This document shows, piece after piece, positions 1-9,211 of a DNA stretch of 64,000 bases. Below the pieces are notes generated by a model. That model saw only the letters and a list, made by a program, of their open reading frames with translations, searched no databases and was not told where the DNA came from. Numbering within the stretch: position 1 is the first letter of the stretch; each line of letters opens with the position of its first letter. Source of the DNA: Allofrancisella frigidaquae (GTDB taxonomy: Bacteria; Pseudomonadota; Gammaproteobacteria; Francisellales; Francisellaceae); assembly GCF_012222825.1 (NCBI RefSeq), contig NZ_CP038017.1:868001-932000 (forward strand), in the 5' to 3' direction. The translations under genes were made by a program, and so were the position numbers.

Positions 1-791
1 AATTGGTTAAAGGAAACACCATAACCATGACCCCAGTCATAATTTTGGTGAAAAAGCGCCATCTCTTTACCATTAAACATACCCACTCTAACGTCAAAGA
101 AGCGAACCCCTGCACGAAGCTGCTCTGTTATATTTAAATCGTTTGTAAAGTACCACTCAGGGTGTTTACGTGCTACAGAACTTACAACAACCTCGCTAAT
201 ACTTGGATTATCACTAAATCTAATAGAGCTTTGATATACTCCAGAATCGTGAGTAGCAGGCATAATTAATTGGTTTAAAAGTAGATTAGGGTTTTGGTTA
301 ATTAACTGCTCCATCCAATTAGTATTATCAGGCTTAGCTGCCCTTATATATATAGAAAGCCTTTCTTCAGATCCTACTAAGAAAACAGAATCACCTGGAG
401 CACTAGCTTGGTTTAATGAAATGCTTTTTGTAAACGGTCCTGAATTAAAAGCCAAATTTTGGTTTGTCGAAAATTTTAATAAATCATCATTTCCTGTTTC
501 GACATACATTGTATATGGCCCCGAGACATCATTAGACCAAAACGACTTATTTAATTCTAAGTGAGAACAAACTCTTTCTCCTTCTAAAACAGTTTTGCCT
601 TGAAAATTATCTCTAATTTGAGTATTTTTATTTTCCCAATCACTGGGGTTAAAATCTACTCGTTTGATAGTTATAGGTTGCGAATATTGATTAATAATGC
701 ATAATTCGGAACCTTTACTTCCAGCATATAATTTTGAAAAAAATAGACTCATAAAGAGTACACCAAATAATTTTGTTTTTTTATATTCCAT
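1..791 (-). CDS. Secreted PI-PLC X-domain-like phosphodiesterase (partial)
   Basis: This is the first ~263 codons of a minus-strand gene; the 3' part lies outside the window. Translating back from the ATG at 789-791 gives an open frame to the edge. It starts with a basic N-terminus and a hydrophobic stretch ending in SKLYA, a good signal peptide. A ~120-residue region without recognised motifs follows, then the PI-PLC-X pattern: LLNQLIMPATHDSG, then ITEQLRAGVRFFDVRVG, then ALFHQ. In this family the His of the THDS motif and a second His after the FDVR strand are the catalytic pair; both appear present. Known members cleave phosphatidylinositol or related glycerophospho-esters. Export makes a role on host lipids or envelope substrates likely, but the substrate cannot be read from sequence. 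The family call is fairly sure. Confidence 0.75.
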   Translation of the reverse strand, partial: MEYKKTKLFGVLFMSLFFSKLYAGSKGSELCIINQYSQPITIKRVDFNPSDWENKNTQIRDNFQGKTVLEGERVCSHLELNKSFWSNDVSGPYTMYVETGNDDLLKFSTNQNLAFNSGPFTKSISLNQASAPGDSVFLVGSEERLSIYIRAAKPDNTNWMEQLINQNPNLLLNQLIMPATHDSGVYQSSIRFSDNPSISEVVVSSVARKHPEWYFTNDLNITEQLRAGVRFFDVRVGMFNGKEMALFHQNYDWGHGYGVSFNQ

Positions 792-1141
792 AGGTTCTCC
801 TAACATTAGTACGATTAAACGAAATTTTTATAAATTAGTTAGATTTACTTTAAATGAGGCTTCTATACTTAAGTAAAATAATCTCCAAAACTTATTTTAT
901 ATTTTAATTTAAATTTATTCAACAATTAAATTAATAAAATTATATTAAACAATCGTATAAAATAGACTTATGATTGTTACCTAGAAGTTTAAAATTTAAC
1001 AAGCATTATAAACTAAGCCAAATATTAAAATAATTACAAAATATATAATTTTATTAAAAATTATTTTTATAATATATTTAAAATATTATTTATTTATTGT
1101 ATTATGTTTAAAATTAACAAAATTAAAAATTAGGTAATATT
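792..1141. other. A+T-rich divergent intergenic region
   Basis: These 350 bases separate the minus-strand PI-PLC-like gene from the plus-strand orphan at 1142. They are extremely A+T rich, have no open frame of note, and contain many TATAAT-like stretches (for example around 1068-1078), so individual promoters cannot be assigned. I see no RNA gene or repeat here. Confidence 0.5.
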
Positions 1142-2647
1142 ATGAAATTTAGACATGCTATATACATATCATTCCATGGAGATATGAATGGAACAGGTAG
1201 TGAAACTAAGAAATCCTATTTTTATCAAAAAGATAAAAACCTAGAGCGTGAGTATACGATTAAAATGCATAGCGATCATAAACGCAAATCTCTATTAAAG
1301 TCTACTATTCCTTTTGTTAGGATAAATTTTCCTTATTTTAGTAATGTTCATGCCAAAAAACTAGATATTAAAAGAGATAAAAATAATTGTGAGATTGCAG
1401 AAGAATTAATGGCAAAAGAATTAAAAAATATTCAACCATATTCTAGGATCTATATCTCTGCACATAGCGTAAGTGAACGTAGTATTCAACAACTTATAAA
1501 ATCTCCAGGTCATGACTTAGACTATCAGAGTATTCCATCTTCTGATATAGCAAATGTACTATCCAAATATATCCCTGCTCTATCTAAAAAAAACCTCCAA
1601 ATTTTCCTTATGATCGCTAATGTTGACTTCAAAAAAGACGACTTGGGAGAAATAACTCCTATGACCAAAATTTTTGCTCAATCATTGATGGAAGAATTAC
1701 ACAAAAATAATTTCAATCGAACTTCTGTCGTTGCATATAATAATGCATGTAAGGCTATTGAACTAACGAAGAATTCAAAAAATAAGTTTAAATTAAACGA
1801 TATATCAACAATAGATAGAGATCGTGCTTTCCAAAAAACAGCAGATGAATTACATTTTAAACATGGTAATAAGCAATCTGATAATAAAATTGTCTTCCAT
1901 AACTACAGCCATACGGATAAAGTGGAAGAAACCGGATATCGAGACTTTAAGAAAAAATATATGAGTGGCTTTAATGACGAGTACAAAAGGGGTTTAAACA
2001 AGGTTTTAAAAAGTTTTAAAGATTTCAAACATAAAGAACGCAATGAAGGTGAGGGAAAAACTAAAAAATATAACCAAGACCATCTACCACAAATGGAACT
2101 AACGCAATCAAAATTTGAAGTTCAAACTTTGAAAGATTTTTTACTTGTTTTTTCATTAAGCGAGTATGTTAATAATTATGAACAAAAATCGTTTCATGGA
2201 ATAAAACATCATCATGGAAAGATAGGTTATAATAGAATAATGTGTTTTCACGATAGAATCGCAGCTATAAGTGAAGACGATATAAGAGATGCTAACGATA
2301 AAGTTACATTAGAAAATATAGCAAATCGTATAATTGTCGAAATAATAGATTTTGCTAAGCAAGATCGTGAATATAGAAAATTCGCGGGTAACTCTTTATT
2401 TTCTAGAAAAATAAATGTCAATGATAATTCAGGTATGACTAAAATATTAGAAGGTTTACAAACGTTTTATAAACAAATGGCCGGTGTTGTTGATAATGAG
2501 CTTGTAAATGAATCCCTACAAGAGTTTGAAGATAGCTTGAAGTTTAAGTATACCAATTTATCAGATAAAAAAGAGCGAGAATCTATATTAGATGCTCTGA
2601 AAAAACTAGATTCTTGGGACTTTCCAAATAAATGTGTAAATTCTTAA
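1142..2647 (+). CDS. Orphan protein, possible caspase-like (clan CD) fold without the Cys
   Basis: I do not recognise this 501-residue protein. It has no signal peptide or membrane segment and is lysine-rich. Residues ~103-175 run beta-strand, AHS (107-109), a helix starting SSDIANVLSKY, a second hydrophobic strand (IFLMIANV) and a helix with FAQSLMEEL. The same order occurs in the 35861 gene, where HAHG and VC occupy the equivalent places, as in caspase-like and C80 peptidases. Here the Gly after His is Ser, and the expected Cys position reads Ala/Asn, so it would be inactive as a protease. A second HG lies at residues 12-13. The last ten residues (from W492) are encoded by the IS element inserted at 2616. 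Without it the frame would end Tyr-Met-stop, so the protein is nearly full length. Function unknown. Confidence 0.6.
   Translation: MKFRHAIYISFHGDMNGTGSETKKSYFYQKDKNLEREYTIKMHSDHKRKSLLKSTIPFVRINFPYFSNVHAKKLDIKRDKNNCEIAEELMAKELKNIQPYSRIYISAHSVSERSIQQLIKSPGHDLDYQSIPSSDIANVLSKYIPALSKKNLQIFLMIANVDFKKDDLGEITPMTKIFAQSLMEELHKNNFNRTSVVAYNNACKAIELTKNSKNKFKLNDISTIDRDRAFQKTADELHFKHGNKQSDNKIVFHNYSHTDKVEETGYRDFKKKYMSGFNDEYKRGLNKVLKSFKDFKHKERNEGEGKTKKYNQDHLPQMELTQSKFEVQTLKDFLLVFSLSEYVNNYEQKSFHGIKHHHGKIGYNRIMCFHDRIAAISEDDIRDANDKVTLENIANRIIVEIIDFAKQDREYRKFAGNSLFSRKINVNDNSGMTKILEGLQTFYKQMAGVVDNELVNESLQEFEDSLKFKYTNLSDKKERESILDALKKLDSWDFPNKCVNS
2608..2615. repeat. Target-site duplication, left copy
   Basis: AGATTCTT occurs directly before the left inverted repeat of the IS256-family element and again directly after its right inverted repeat (3956-3963). 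Eight bases is the usual target duplication for this family, so the element arrived by ordinary transposition and has not rearranged since. Confidence 0.9.
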
Positions 2648-3955
2648 TTAACCTGCTAGATTATTTCTAGCGAAATATTAAGGATAGAAACAATGTCTAA
2701 GAATAAGAAGTCAGAAGATATTTACACAGCTATTGCAGATCAAATAATAGATTCAGGTGTTGATATTAATCAAATGTTTGAGAAAGATGGTTTGCTAAAG
2801 CAACTAACAAAACGATTATTAGAAAAAGCACTAGATGCAGAAATGAATAGTCATCTTGGTTATTCAAAACACCAAAGGACTAATTCATCAAATGCTAGGA
2901 ATGGCTATAGTAACAAGACATTAGCTACAGACACAGGTAATTTGGAAATATCAGTTCCACGAGATAGAGATAGTGACTTTGAACCTCAAATAGTTCCCAA
3001 AAGAGTCACCAAGATAAACGGCTTAGACCAAAAAATTATATCTTTGTATGCTAAAGGTATGAGTACTACAGATATCCAACAACAGTTATTTGAGTTATAT
3101 GATACAAAGATAAGTACAAGCTTTATAAGTGATGTTACAGAAGCTATTATTGATGATGTTAAAGCATGGCAAAATAGACCTTTAGAGTCAGTTTATCCAA
3201 TAGTGTTTTTTGACTGTATAGTCGTTAAAGTTAGAGAAGACAAGCATATTATTAATAAAGCTGTGTATGTGGCTCTTGGCATATCGTTAACTGGTCATAA
3301 GGATGTATTAGGTCTTTGGATCAGTCAAAATGAAGGTGCTAAATATTGGCTTAGTGTTTTTACTGAATTAAAGAATAGAGGCTTACAGGATATATTTATA
3401 GCATGTACTGATAATTTAAAAGGCATGTCTGATGCTATACAAGCTATATACCCTGAGACAAAGCATCAGCTTTGTATCGTTCATCAAATTCGTAATAGTC
3501 TTAAGTATGTGCCATATAAAGACAAGAAAGAGGTAGCTAGAGAGTTAAAGAAAATATATGATGCTGATACCATTGCAATAGCTCAATCTGAGCTTGATAA
3601 CTTTGCAAATAAATATGATACTAAATATCCTTTAATTTCAAAGTCATGGATAAATAATTGGGATAATTTAACTGTATTCTTGCAATATCCTCCAAAAATT
3701 CGTAAAGTTATTTACACTACTAATGCGATTGAATCGCTTAATAGCCAGTTTAGGAAAGTCATTAAGAATAAAAAGCTATTTCCTAAAGATGACTCTGTTT
3801 TCAAATCTTTGTACTTGGCTATAGATTATTTGACTAAAAAATGGTCTATGCCTGTTAAATATTGGAATGAGGCTATGCCTTATTTCGCTATCGAGTTTGA
3901 GCATAGAATTCAGAGATTCATGTAAGTGAATTTACACAGTTAAGTGGAAAGGCTC
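2616..3955 (+). mobile_element. Complete IS256-family insertion sequence
   Basis: The element is 1340 bp. Its left end (2616-2643) and the reverse complement of its right end (3955-3928) match at 23 of 28 positions. Both carry TGTGTAAA beginning at base 18 of the repeat, the same place I recall it in the IS256 repeat. It holds a single transposase gene and is flanked by 8-bp duplications (AGATTCTT). A small palindrome (CTAGATTATTTCTAG, 2656-2670) lies between the left repeat and the transposase. It landed two codons before the original stop of the 1142 gene. Related fragments lie at 16238-16299 (left end only) and 30341-30481 (transposase 3' end). Confidence 0.93.
2693..3925 (+). CDS. IS256-family (mutator-type) transposase
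   Basis: 410 residues, the normal length for the family. The DDE residues are visible: Asp in VFFDCIVVKV, Asp in ACTDNLKGMSDAI and Glu in TTNAIESLNSQFRK. The N-terminus carries the family's LLEKALDAEMNSHLGY segment, and the CIVHQIRNSLKYV block follows the second Asp. The frame is intact, so the enzyme is probably active and would cut and rejoin the 28-bp repeats of its own element. The ATG follows an AAGGA at 2680-2684. Confidence 0.96.
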   Translation: MSKNKKSEDIYTAIADQIIDSGVDINQMFEKDGLLKQLTKRLLEKALDAEMNSHLGYSKHQRTNSSNARNGYSNKTLATDTGNLEISVPRDRDSDFEPQIVPKRVTKINGLDQKIISLYAKGMSTTDIQQQLFELYDTKISTSFISDVTEAIIDDVKAWQNRPLESVYPIVFFDCIVVKVREDKHIINKAVYVALGISLTGHKDVLGLWISQNEGAKYWLSVFTELKNRGLQDIFIACTDNLKGMSDAIQAIYPETKHQLCIVHQIRNSLKYVPYKDKKEVARELKKIYDADTIAIAQSELDNFANKYDTKYPLISKSWINNWDNLTVFLQYPPKIRKVIYTTNAIESLNSQFRKVIKNKKLFPKDDSVFKSLYLAIDYLTKKWSMPVKYWNEAMPYFAIEFEHRIQRFM

Positions 3956-3963
3956 AGATTCTT
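3956..3963. repeat. Target-site duplication, right copy
   Basis: This is the second copy of AGATTCTT, immediately outside the right end of the IS256-family element. Removing the element plus one copy restores the reading frame of the 1142 gene to a stop at 3969-3971. Confidence 0.9.
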
Positions 3964-4021
3964 ACATGTAAGACACTTCATTACTTGGAATAACTTTCGC
4001 TCCCCGACCATTATTTAATTC

Positions 4022-5341
4022 CTAACTTTGCCTAGCCTTTACACTCTTATTAGCATGGATTTTTTGTCTAATTAGTTTAGAGAAATCCTTGTTATGAGTT
4101 GATGATTTTTTACTTTTATTTGCTCTTTTTGCTGCAATAATTTTTACTTCATCTATTTTTTTAACTTTTGTTTTTCTACTCATACTTGTAGTAGGTACAT
4201 TATGTTGAGCTTCAAAGCCTTCAAGCTCTTCACGAGGTAATAAGTGTCCTATTAGATGCTCGATATTTGATAGCATCTCAACTTCATCAGCACTTACTAA
4301 TGATATAGCTATTCCAGTTTGGCCTGCCCTTGCTGTTCTACCTATACGATGCACATAGTCTTCAGCAACATTAGGCAAATCTAAGTTTATAACATATGGT
4401 AACTGCTGAATATCTATTCCTCTAGCCGCTATATCTGTAGCCACTAAAACAGTTATCAGATTAGATTTAAAATCTGCTAAAGCTTTTGTTCTGGCAGTTT
4501 GACTTTTATTGCCATGGATAGCGCTAGCTTTTATATCTGCATCATTAAGCTTCTCAGCTATCTTATTAGCTCCATGTTTTGTACGTGAAAATACTAATAC
4601 TTGATTCCAATTATCCCTTTTGATTAGGGATATCAAAGCATTAACTTTTTGTGATTTATCTACAGTTATAATACTTTGGGTTATTTTTTCTACAGTTGTA
4701 TTAGCAACATCAGCAGAAACAGATTTAGGGTTATTTAAAAAATTTTGGGCTAGATCTTTTATCTCTGCAGAAAAAGTAGCTGAAAACATTAGTGTTTGTA
4801 TCTTCTTAGGCAAAAGCTTATGGATTCTTTTTAAGTCATGAATAAAACCCATATCAAGCATTCTATCAGCTTCATCCAAAACTAAGGTGTTTAAGTCAGT
4901 AAATCTAATAGCATTTTGACTATATAAGTCTAGTAATCTACCAGGTGTCGCTATTAGGATTTCTACTCCTTTTCTTAATTTCATCATTTGAGGGTTTATG
5001 CTTACACCACCAAATACTACTGTAGAACGGATATGCGTATTTGCAGCATATATACTAACTTGATCTTCTATTTGAGCAGCTAGTTCCCTCGTTGGTGTTA
5101 GAATAAGAACTTTAGTTGTATTAGATCTAGCTTTAGGCTGATTTATTAATTTTTCAATAATTGGTAATGTAAATGCTGCGGTTTTGCCTGTACCAGTTTG
5201 CGCACTTGCCATTAAGTCATTATCTTTTAATATAAGAGGAATAGATTTCTCTTGAATTGGTGTTGGCTTTGTATAACCTTTAGTTTCTAGAGCTTTACAT
5301 ATCTGTGTTGAAAGCCCTAATTGCATAAAATTAGTAGACAT
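4022..5341 (-). CDS. rhlE: DEAD-box RNA helicase RhlE
   Basis: An ATP-dependent RNA helicase of 439 residues that unwinds short RNA duplexes during ribosome assembly or RNA decay. All core motifs are present: Q motif PTPIQ (26-30), AQTGTGKT (47-54), PTREL, TPGR, DEAD (156-159), SAT (187-189), ATDIAARGID and HRIGRTARAG. The C-terminal ~55 residues are very basic, a typical RNA-binding tail of RhlE. The ATG is the first start in the frame and FMQLGLSTQICKAL is the family's usual opening. It is monocistronic, divergent from folE, and convergent with the IS element. Confidence 0.9.
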   Translation of the reverse strand: MSTNFMQLGLSTQICKALETKGYTKPTPIQEKSIPLILKDNDLMASAQTGTGKTAAFTLPIIEKLINQPKARSNTTKVLILTPTRELAAQIEDQVSIYAANTHIRSTVVFGGVSINPQMMKLRKGVEILIATPGRLLDLYSQNAIRFTDLNTLVLDEADRMLDMGFIHDLKRIHKLLPKKIQTLMFSATFSAEIKDLAQNFLNNPKSVSADVANTTVEKITQSIITVDKSQKVNALISLIKRDNWNQVLVFSRTKHGANKIAEKLNDADIKASAIHGNKSQTARTKALADFKSNLITVLVATDIAARGIDIQQLPYVINLDLPNVAEDYVHRIGRTARAGQTGIAISLVSADEVEMLSNIEHLIGHLLPREELEGFEAQHNVPTTSMSRKTKVKKIDEVKIIAAKRANKSKKSSTHNKDFSKLIRQKIHANKSVKARQS

Positions 5342-5460
5342 TTGTATCCTTTTAATATTTAGTCATACTATATTATCATTTATAAAAGTATTAGTTAGAT
5401 TTATTTACAAGCTATTACATAATATAATTGTTTTAGGAACTTTTATTTTGCTCGAATTTA

Positions 5461-6078
5461 ATGAAAACAACATATGATAAAGAGCTAGGTCTACAAGTAC
5501 AAAAACACCTAGTATCAAAAGGACTAGAAGTATATAGAAGCTTGAAAATAGACAAACCCAAGCAGATAGAAACTATTTCAAACGCTTACCAAGAAATTCT
5601 AACAGCTTTAGGTCTAACTACTATTGAATTTGAAAAAACCCCACATAGAGTCGCTCGAATGTTTGCCCAAGAAATTTTTTATGGTCTTGACTATGGCAAT
5701 TTTCCTGCTTGCGCTTTATATGAAAATGAATTTAAGTATGATGGTATACTTACACAAAAAAACATTAATATAATGTCTTTTTGTGAACATCACTTTGTAC
5801 CATTTGAAGGAACAGCGGAAGTTTCATTTATCCCAAAAGATAATAATATTATTGGCTTATGTCGCATAAATAGTATTTGTGATTTTTTTGCAAGACGGCC
5901 ACAAATTCAAGAAAGAATGGCTGCTCAAATATTTGAAACACTTAAATTTATACTCAAAACAGAAGATGTATCTGTAAAAATAACAGCCCAACATACTTGT
6001 GTTTCATTTCGAGGAAAAAACAATAAAAATTCTGAAACTTTTACACAAATTATTGGCGGTTACTTTAAAAATGAGTGA
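5461..6078 (+). CDS. folE: GTP cyclohydrolase I
   Basis: First enzyme of the pterin branch of folate synthesis; converts GTP to 7,8-dihydroneopterin triphosphate. 205 residues, normal length. Zinc ligands are visible in MSFCEHHFVPFEG and in AQHTCVSFRG; EKTPHRVARMF and FIPKDNNIIGLCRI are family blocks. The ATG at 5461 gives the expected N-terminus. The last 8 bases overlap the ATG of the next gene, so the two are probably translated together. Other folate genes lie at 9-18 kb. Confidence 0.95.
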   Translation: MKTTYDKELGLQVQKHLVSKGLEVYRSLKIDKPKQIETISNAYQEILTALGLTTIEFEKTPHRVARMFAQEIFYGLDYGNFPACALYENEFKYDGILTQKNINIMSFCEHHFVPFEGTAEVSFIPKDNNIIGLCRINSICDFFARRPQIQERMAAQIFETLKFILKTEDVSVKITAQHTCVSFRGKNNKNSETFTQIIGGYFKNE

Positions 6079-6766
6079 TTTACTTGATCTAGGTTGTATT
6101 TTCTTTTTTATTCTAATAATTAGTTGTATTTTTACAAAAAAATACGTGAGAATTTTTTTTATATTTATAGTTATAGTTTATTATCTAGCAGGTAGTGGTT
6201 TACTGGGAAAACTTTTAGCTAGTTCACTAGAAACCAAACCTACAGATATAAATATGTGCTCAAATACTAAAGGTATAATTTTACTAGGTGCTGGTATATC
6301 CAAACCCTTAAATGGCAACTTAGAGCCAAGTCTTGCTGCTTATGATAGGATTTTAAAGACTGCTGAAGTTTATACCAAATATCCTCAAAAGGTAATAATA
6401 ACAGGTGGAGTTACTAGTAATAATAAACTTTCAGAAGCTGAAGTTTATGCAGACGATTTATATAAGCTGAGGATACAAAAATCAGATGTATTGTTGGAGA
6501 AACAAGCAAAAAATACTTATCAAAATGCTAAGTTTGTGAAAGAAATAATTGGTAATAGCCAAAATAACTACTGTCTAATTACTGATTCCATACATTTAAA
6601 ACGTTCCAAAATATATTTTAATAAATTTGATATTAAAATTATTAGTCTAGCCTCATCTAATCCTACCACCGAACTTAAGATACTACCTAATGCTTATAAT
6701 TTTTATATTACACAAAGAATTGTTCATGAATATTTGGGTATAGTAAGAGCATATTTTATAAGTTAA
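6071..6766 (+). CDS. DUF218 (SanA/YdcF/ElyC-like) membrane protein
   Basis: The start is placed at the ATG at 6071, which overlaps the end of folE by 8 bases; a longer frame reaches back to 5999 but runs inside folE. The product is 231 residues. Residues ~7-55 hold two hydrophobic segments and the rest is the DUF218 domain: GIILLGAGIS, VIITGGVTSNNKLSEAEVYADDL, then LLEKQAKNTYQNAKFVKEI and CLITDSIHLKRS. Family members (SanA, ElyC) are linked to envelope integrity and lipid-carrier metabolism. The exact reaction is unknown. Coupling to folE looks like operon packing rather than pathway logic. Confidence 0.8.
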   Translation: MSDLLDLGCIFFFILIISCIFTKKYVRIFFIFIVIVYYLAGSGLLGKLLASSLETKPTDINMCSNTKGIILLGAGISKPLNGNLEPSLAAYDRILKTAEVYTKYPQKVIITGGVTSNNKLSEAEVYADDLYKLRIQKSDVLLEKQAKNTYQNAKFVKEIIGNSQNNYCLITDSIHLKRSKIYFNKFDIKIISLASSNPTTELKILPNAYNFYITQRIVHEYLGIVRAYFIS

Positions 6767-6843
6767 TTTTCCTAGAAATTAATACATATAGTCATAAGAC
6801 TGTAGACTTGTTATAATTTTCAAAAAACTTGCATAATTTAGAA

Positions 6844-7908
6844 ATGAAATATACAAAATTAGGATCAACAAACATAGATATCAGTAGAATTTGTCTTGGA
6901 ACAATGACATGGGGTAGACAAAACACTCAAGCTGAAGGTTTTGAGCAAATGGATTATGCACTTTCTCAAGGAGTTAATTTCTGGGATACAGCAGAGATGT
7001 ACCCTATTCCACCTACAGCTGACAGGTATGGAGATACAGAAACCATTATAGGAAATTGGTTTAAAGCTACAAAAAAACGTCAAAAAGTAACTCTAGCAAC
7101 TAAATTTTCACCTATGCAGTGGGCAAGAAATGAAAAAAATCCAAAAACTGATAAACAAAATATAATTACAGCTGTCGATAACAGCTTAAAACGTTTATCA
7201 ACAGATTATATTGATCTTTACCAATTTCACTGGCCAACTAATAGAGCTCATTACCATTTTGGTAATTGGTGGGATTTTGAGCCTCCAGTTGGTAATAAAA
7301 ATAAAAATCAGATTGTTGATAATATTTTAGAAATTTTACAAACATGTGAGGAGCTAATAAAAGCAGGTAAAATAAGATATCTTGGTTTATCTAATGATTC
7401 TGCTTGGGGTATTAACCAGTTTATTAAATTAGCTGAAAAGCATAATTTACCACGCCTTCAAAGTATCCAGCATGAGTACAATCTTAACCGAAGAAGAGAT
7501 GAAACTGATGTTATGGAAAGCTGTGCTCTTGAGGATATTTCTTACCTTGCATGGTCACCTCTTGAGCAAGGAATTATAACAGGCAAATACCTTAATGGTG
7601 CTAGGCCTAAAGGTACTAGAATGTCACCAGAGATTTTAGATGGTCAAGAAGACCGTTATAAATTTAGACTAATAACAAATGATGAAGCAGTAGCTGCATA
7701 TATAGACATAGCAAAAAAACATAATCTTGATATTTGTCAAATGGCTATAGCTTTTACCATAAGAAAACCATATATGAGTTGTAGTATCATAGGAGCTACT
7801 TCTATGGAGCAACTTAAAAATAACATTGACGCTATAAATTTAAATTTATCAACGGAAGTATTAGTAGATATTGAGAAGGTTAGAAGAAAATATCCTGTAC
7901 CTTTTTGA
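6844..7908 (+). CDS. Aldo/keto reductase, Tas-like
   Basis: An NADPH-dependent oxidoreductase with a TIM-barrel fold, 354 residues from the ATG at 6844 (an upstream TTG is also in frame but has no better support). The catalytic tetrad is visible: Asp and Tyr in FWDTAEMYP, Lys in ATKFSP and His in YQFHWP. The C-terminal cofactor region has CSIIGATSMEQLKNNI. The tryptophan-rich GNWWDFEPP insert before NQIVDNILEIL is characteristic of the Tas subgroup. The physiological substrate is unknown. It stands alone, with ~75 bases after the preceding gene. Confidence 0.88.
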   Translation: MKYTKLGSTNIDISRICLGTMTWGRQNTQAEGFEQMDYALSQGVNFWDTAEMYPIPPTADRYGDTETIIGNWFKATKKRQKVTLATKFSPMQWARNEKNPKTDKQNIITAVDNSLKRLSTDYIDLYQFHWPTNRAHYHFGNWWDFEPPVGNKNKNQIVDNILEILQTCEELIKAGKIRYLGLSNDSAWGINQFIKLAEKHNLPRLQSIQHEYNLNRRRDETDVMESCALEDISYLAWSPLEQGIITGKYLNGARPKGTRMSPEILDGQEDRYKFRLITNDEAVAAYIDIAKKHNLDICQMAIAFTIRKPYMSCSIIGATSMEQLKNNIDAINLNLSTEVLVDIEKVRRKYPVPF

Positions 7909-8126
7909 TTTTTCTTAAAAAGTTAAAACCTATGTGAAAATCAAATAAATCATTCTAGCAATAATATATTGTCTTAAAACTTGAAAATACTCACATTATT
8001 AACAACTACAATATTCTTCTTTATTAAAGTTAGAAAATATATTTCATATTCTAAGTCAAAAATATTTCCCTTGCAATAAATTAAAAATTTATTTAATATA
8101 TATAAATTTAAAAATATAGTTTAAAT

Positions 8127-9209
8127 ATGAACTTAAAAGAATTTAAGAAATTTGCTAATAAAGAAATAAATGATTACATAAACCCACGCCACTTTTTTAA
8201 GAACCGCCTTCATGTAAATGAAGCGAATAAATTATTAAAAGAGATAAACGATTGTAAGCTTAAGGATGAGGCAAAGTTTGTTTTAGATTCTTTTATAAAT
8301 TCTTATGATGGATCTGATGCAATTACAGAATATGCAACAAGTAGAGAAACTCAAGTATTATTCAACCAACCAAAACAATTTCAACAACATACTCTACCAC
8401 GATCTCAAAAATACAAGAAAAAAAATGGAGATTTTTATAAACTATTATTCGAACTTAAAAATGTTCTATTAGTGGAAGTTGAAGCTGAACTTTCTCCTAT
8501 TAGAAGAGAGATTAACAGAGATAAAGCTCATTCAGCTATAAAAGCGGTAAATAGTAATCCTGATTCTCCTACATTAACCAGATACCGTAAACACCTTAGT
8601 AAAATAACACCACTTAGTAATGTTCTAAACGGAATACCCTTAGCTTGTGGAATTCCAGATGAAATATTAGATATATCAGATTGCTATGATGATCAGTTCG
8701 TAAGTGCAGCTTACTATAGCTATACATTTACTGAAGACCGAAGTGCTTTTAAAGACCTAAAAAATTATGTGCTCCTACCATTTTTAAAGAGTGTGTTATC
8801 CGTACTTGAGTGCATAAAAGATAAGAAAACTATAAAAGATTATATTACAAACCCAAAACAAACTAATTCACCTTTATTTTTCTATTACTCCATAAATGAA
8901 TCACTTGAGCTAATTCGTAACAACAAGTTTTCATATTTCTTAGACAATTATCCAATAAGTTTAGTCTCCAACCTTTATAAAGAAATTCTGTCAGTTGTTG
9001 AACAAGCAAAAAGCTATGAAGATTATTTTAACCTTGGAAGTATATTAAGAGGTAACGTAATTTCAGTTTTTACAAAGTATAAAAATGAATCTCAACTAAT
9101 AGATAGAAATAATAGGGAAAGTTATACTAACTTATCTCCAAGAAGTCGCTCCCACTCAGTTTCTCGGTTTGAAGAAGAAAAAAAAGAATCTTATTGGAAA
9201 AATAAGTAG
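8127..9209 (+). CDS. Orphan protein of unknown function
   Basis: I do not recognise this 360-residue protein. It looks soluble and largely helical, with no signal peptide or membrane span. The C-terminal ~35 residues are Ser/Arg-rich and charged (SPRSRSHSVSRFEEE), probably disordered. A 218-base A+T-rich leader precedes the ATG. The gene sits alone between the aldo/keto reductase and the convergent pabA (two bases separate the stop codons). Like the orphans at 1142, 27974, 35861 and 59696 it interrupts core genes; an effector-type role is possible but only inferred. Confidence 0.5.
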   Translation: MNLKEFKKFANKEINDYINPRHFFKNRLHVNEANKLLKEINDCKLKDEAKFVLDSFINSYDGSDAITEYATSRETQVLFNQPKQFQQHTLPRSQKYKKKNGDFYKLLFELKNVLLVEVEAELSPIRREINRDKAHSAIKAVNSNPDSPTLTRYRKHLSKITPLSNVLNGIPLACGIPDEILDISDCYDDQFVSAAYYSYTFTEDRSAFKDLKNYVLLPFLKSVLSVLECIKDKKTIKDYITNPKQTNSPLFFYYSINESLELIRNNKFSYFLDNYPISLVSNLYKEILSVVEQAKSYEDYFNLGSILRGNVISVFTKYKNESQLIDRNNRESYTNLSPRSRSHSVSRFEEEKKESYWKNK

Positions 9210-9211
9210 AC

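Noticed and set aside
2616..2647. C-terminal DFPNKCVNS of the 1142 protein as a real domain end
   Set aside because: These residues are encoded by the IS inverted repeat, not by the original gene.
5999..6070. Upstream extension of the DUF218 gene inside folE
   Set aside because: The first 24 codons lie within folE in another frame and do not fit the family; the ATG at 6071 is better.
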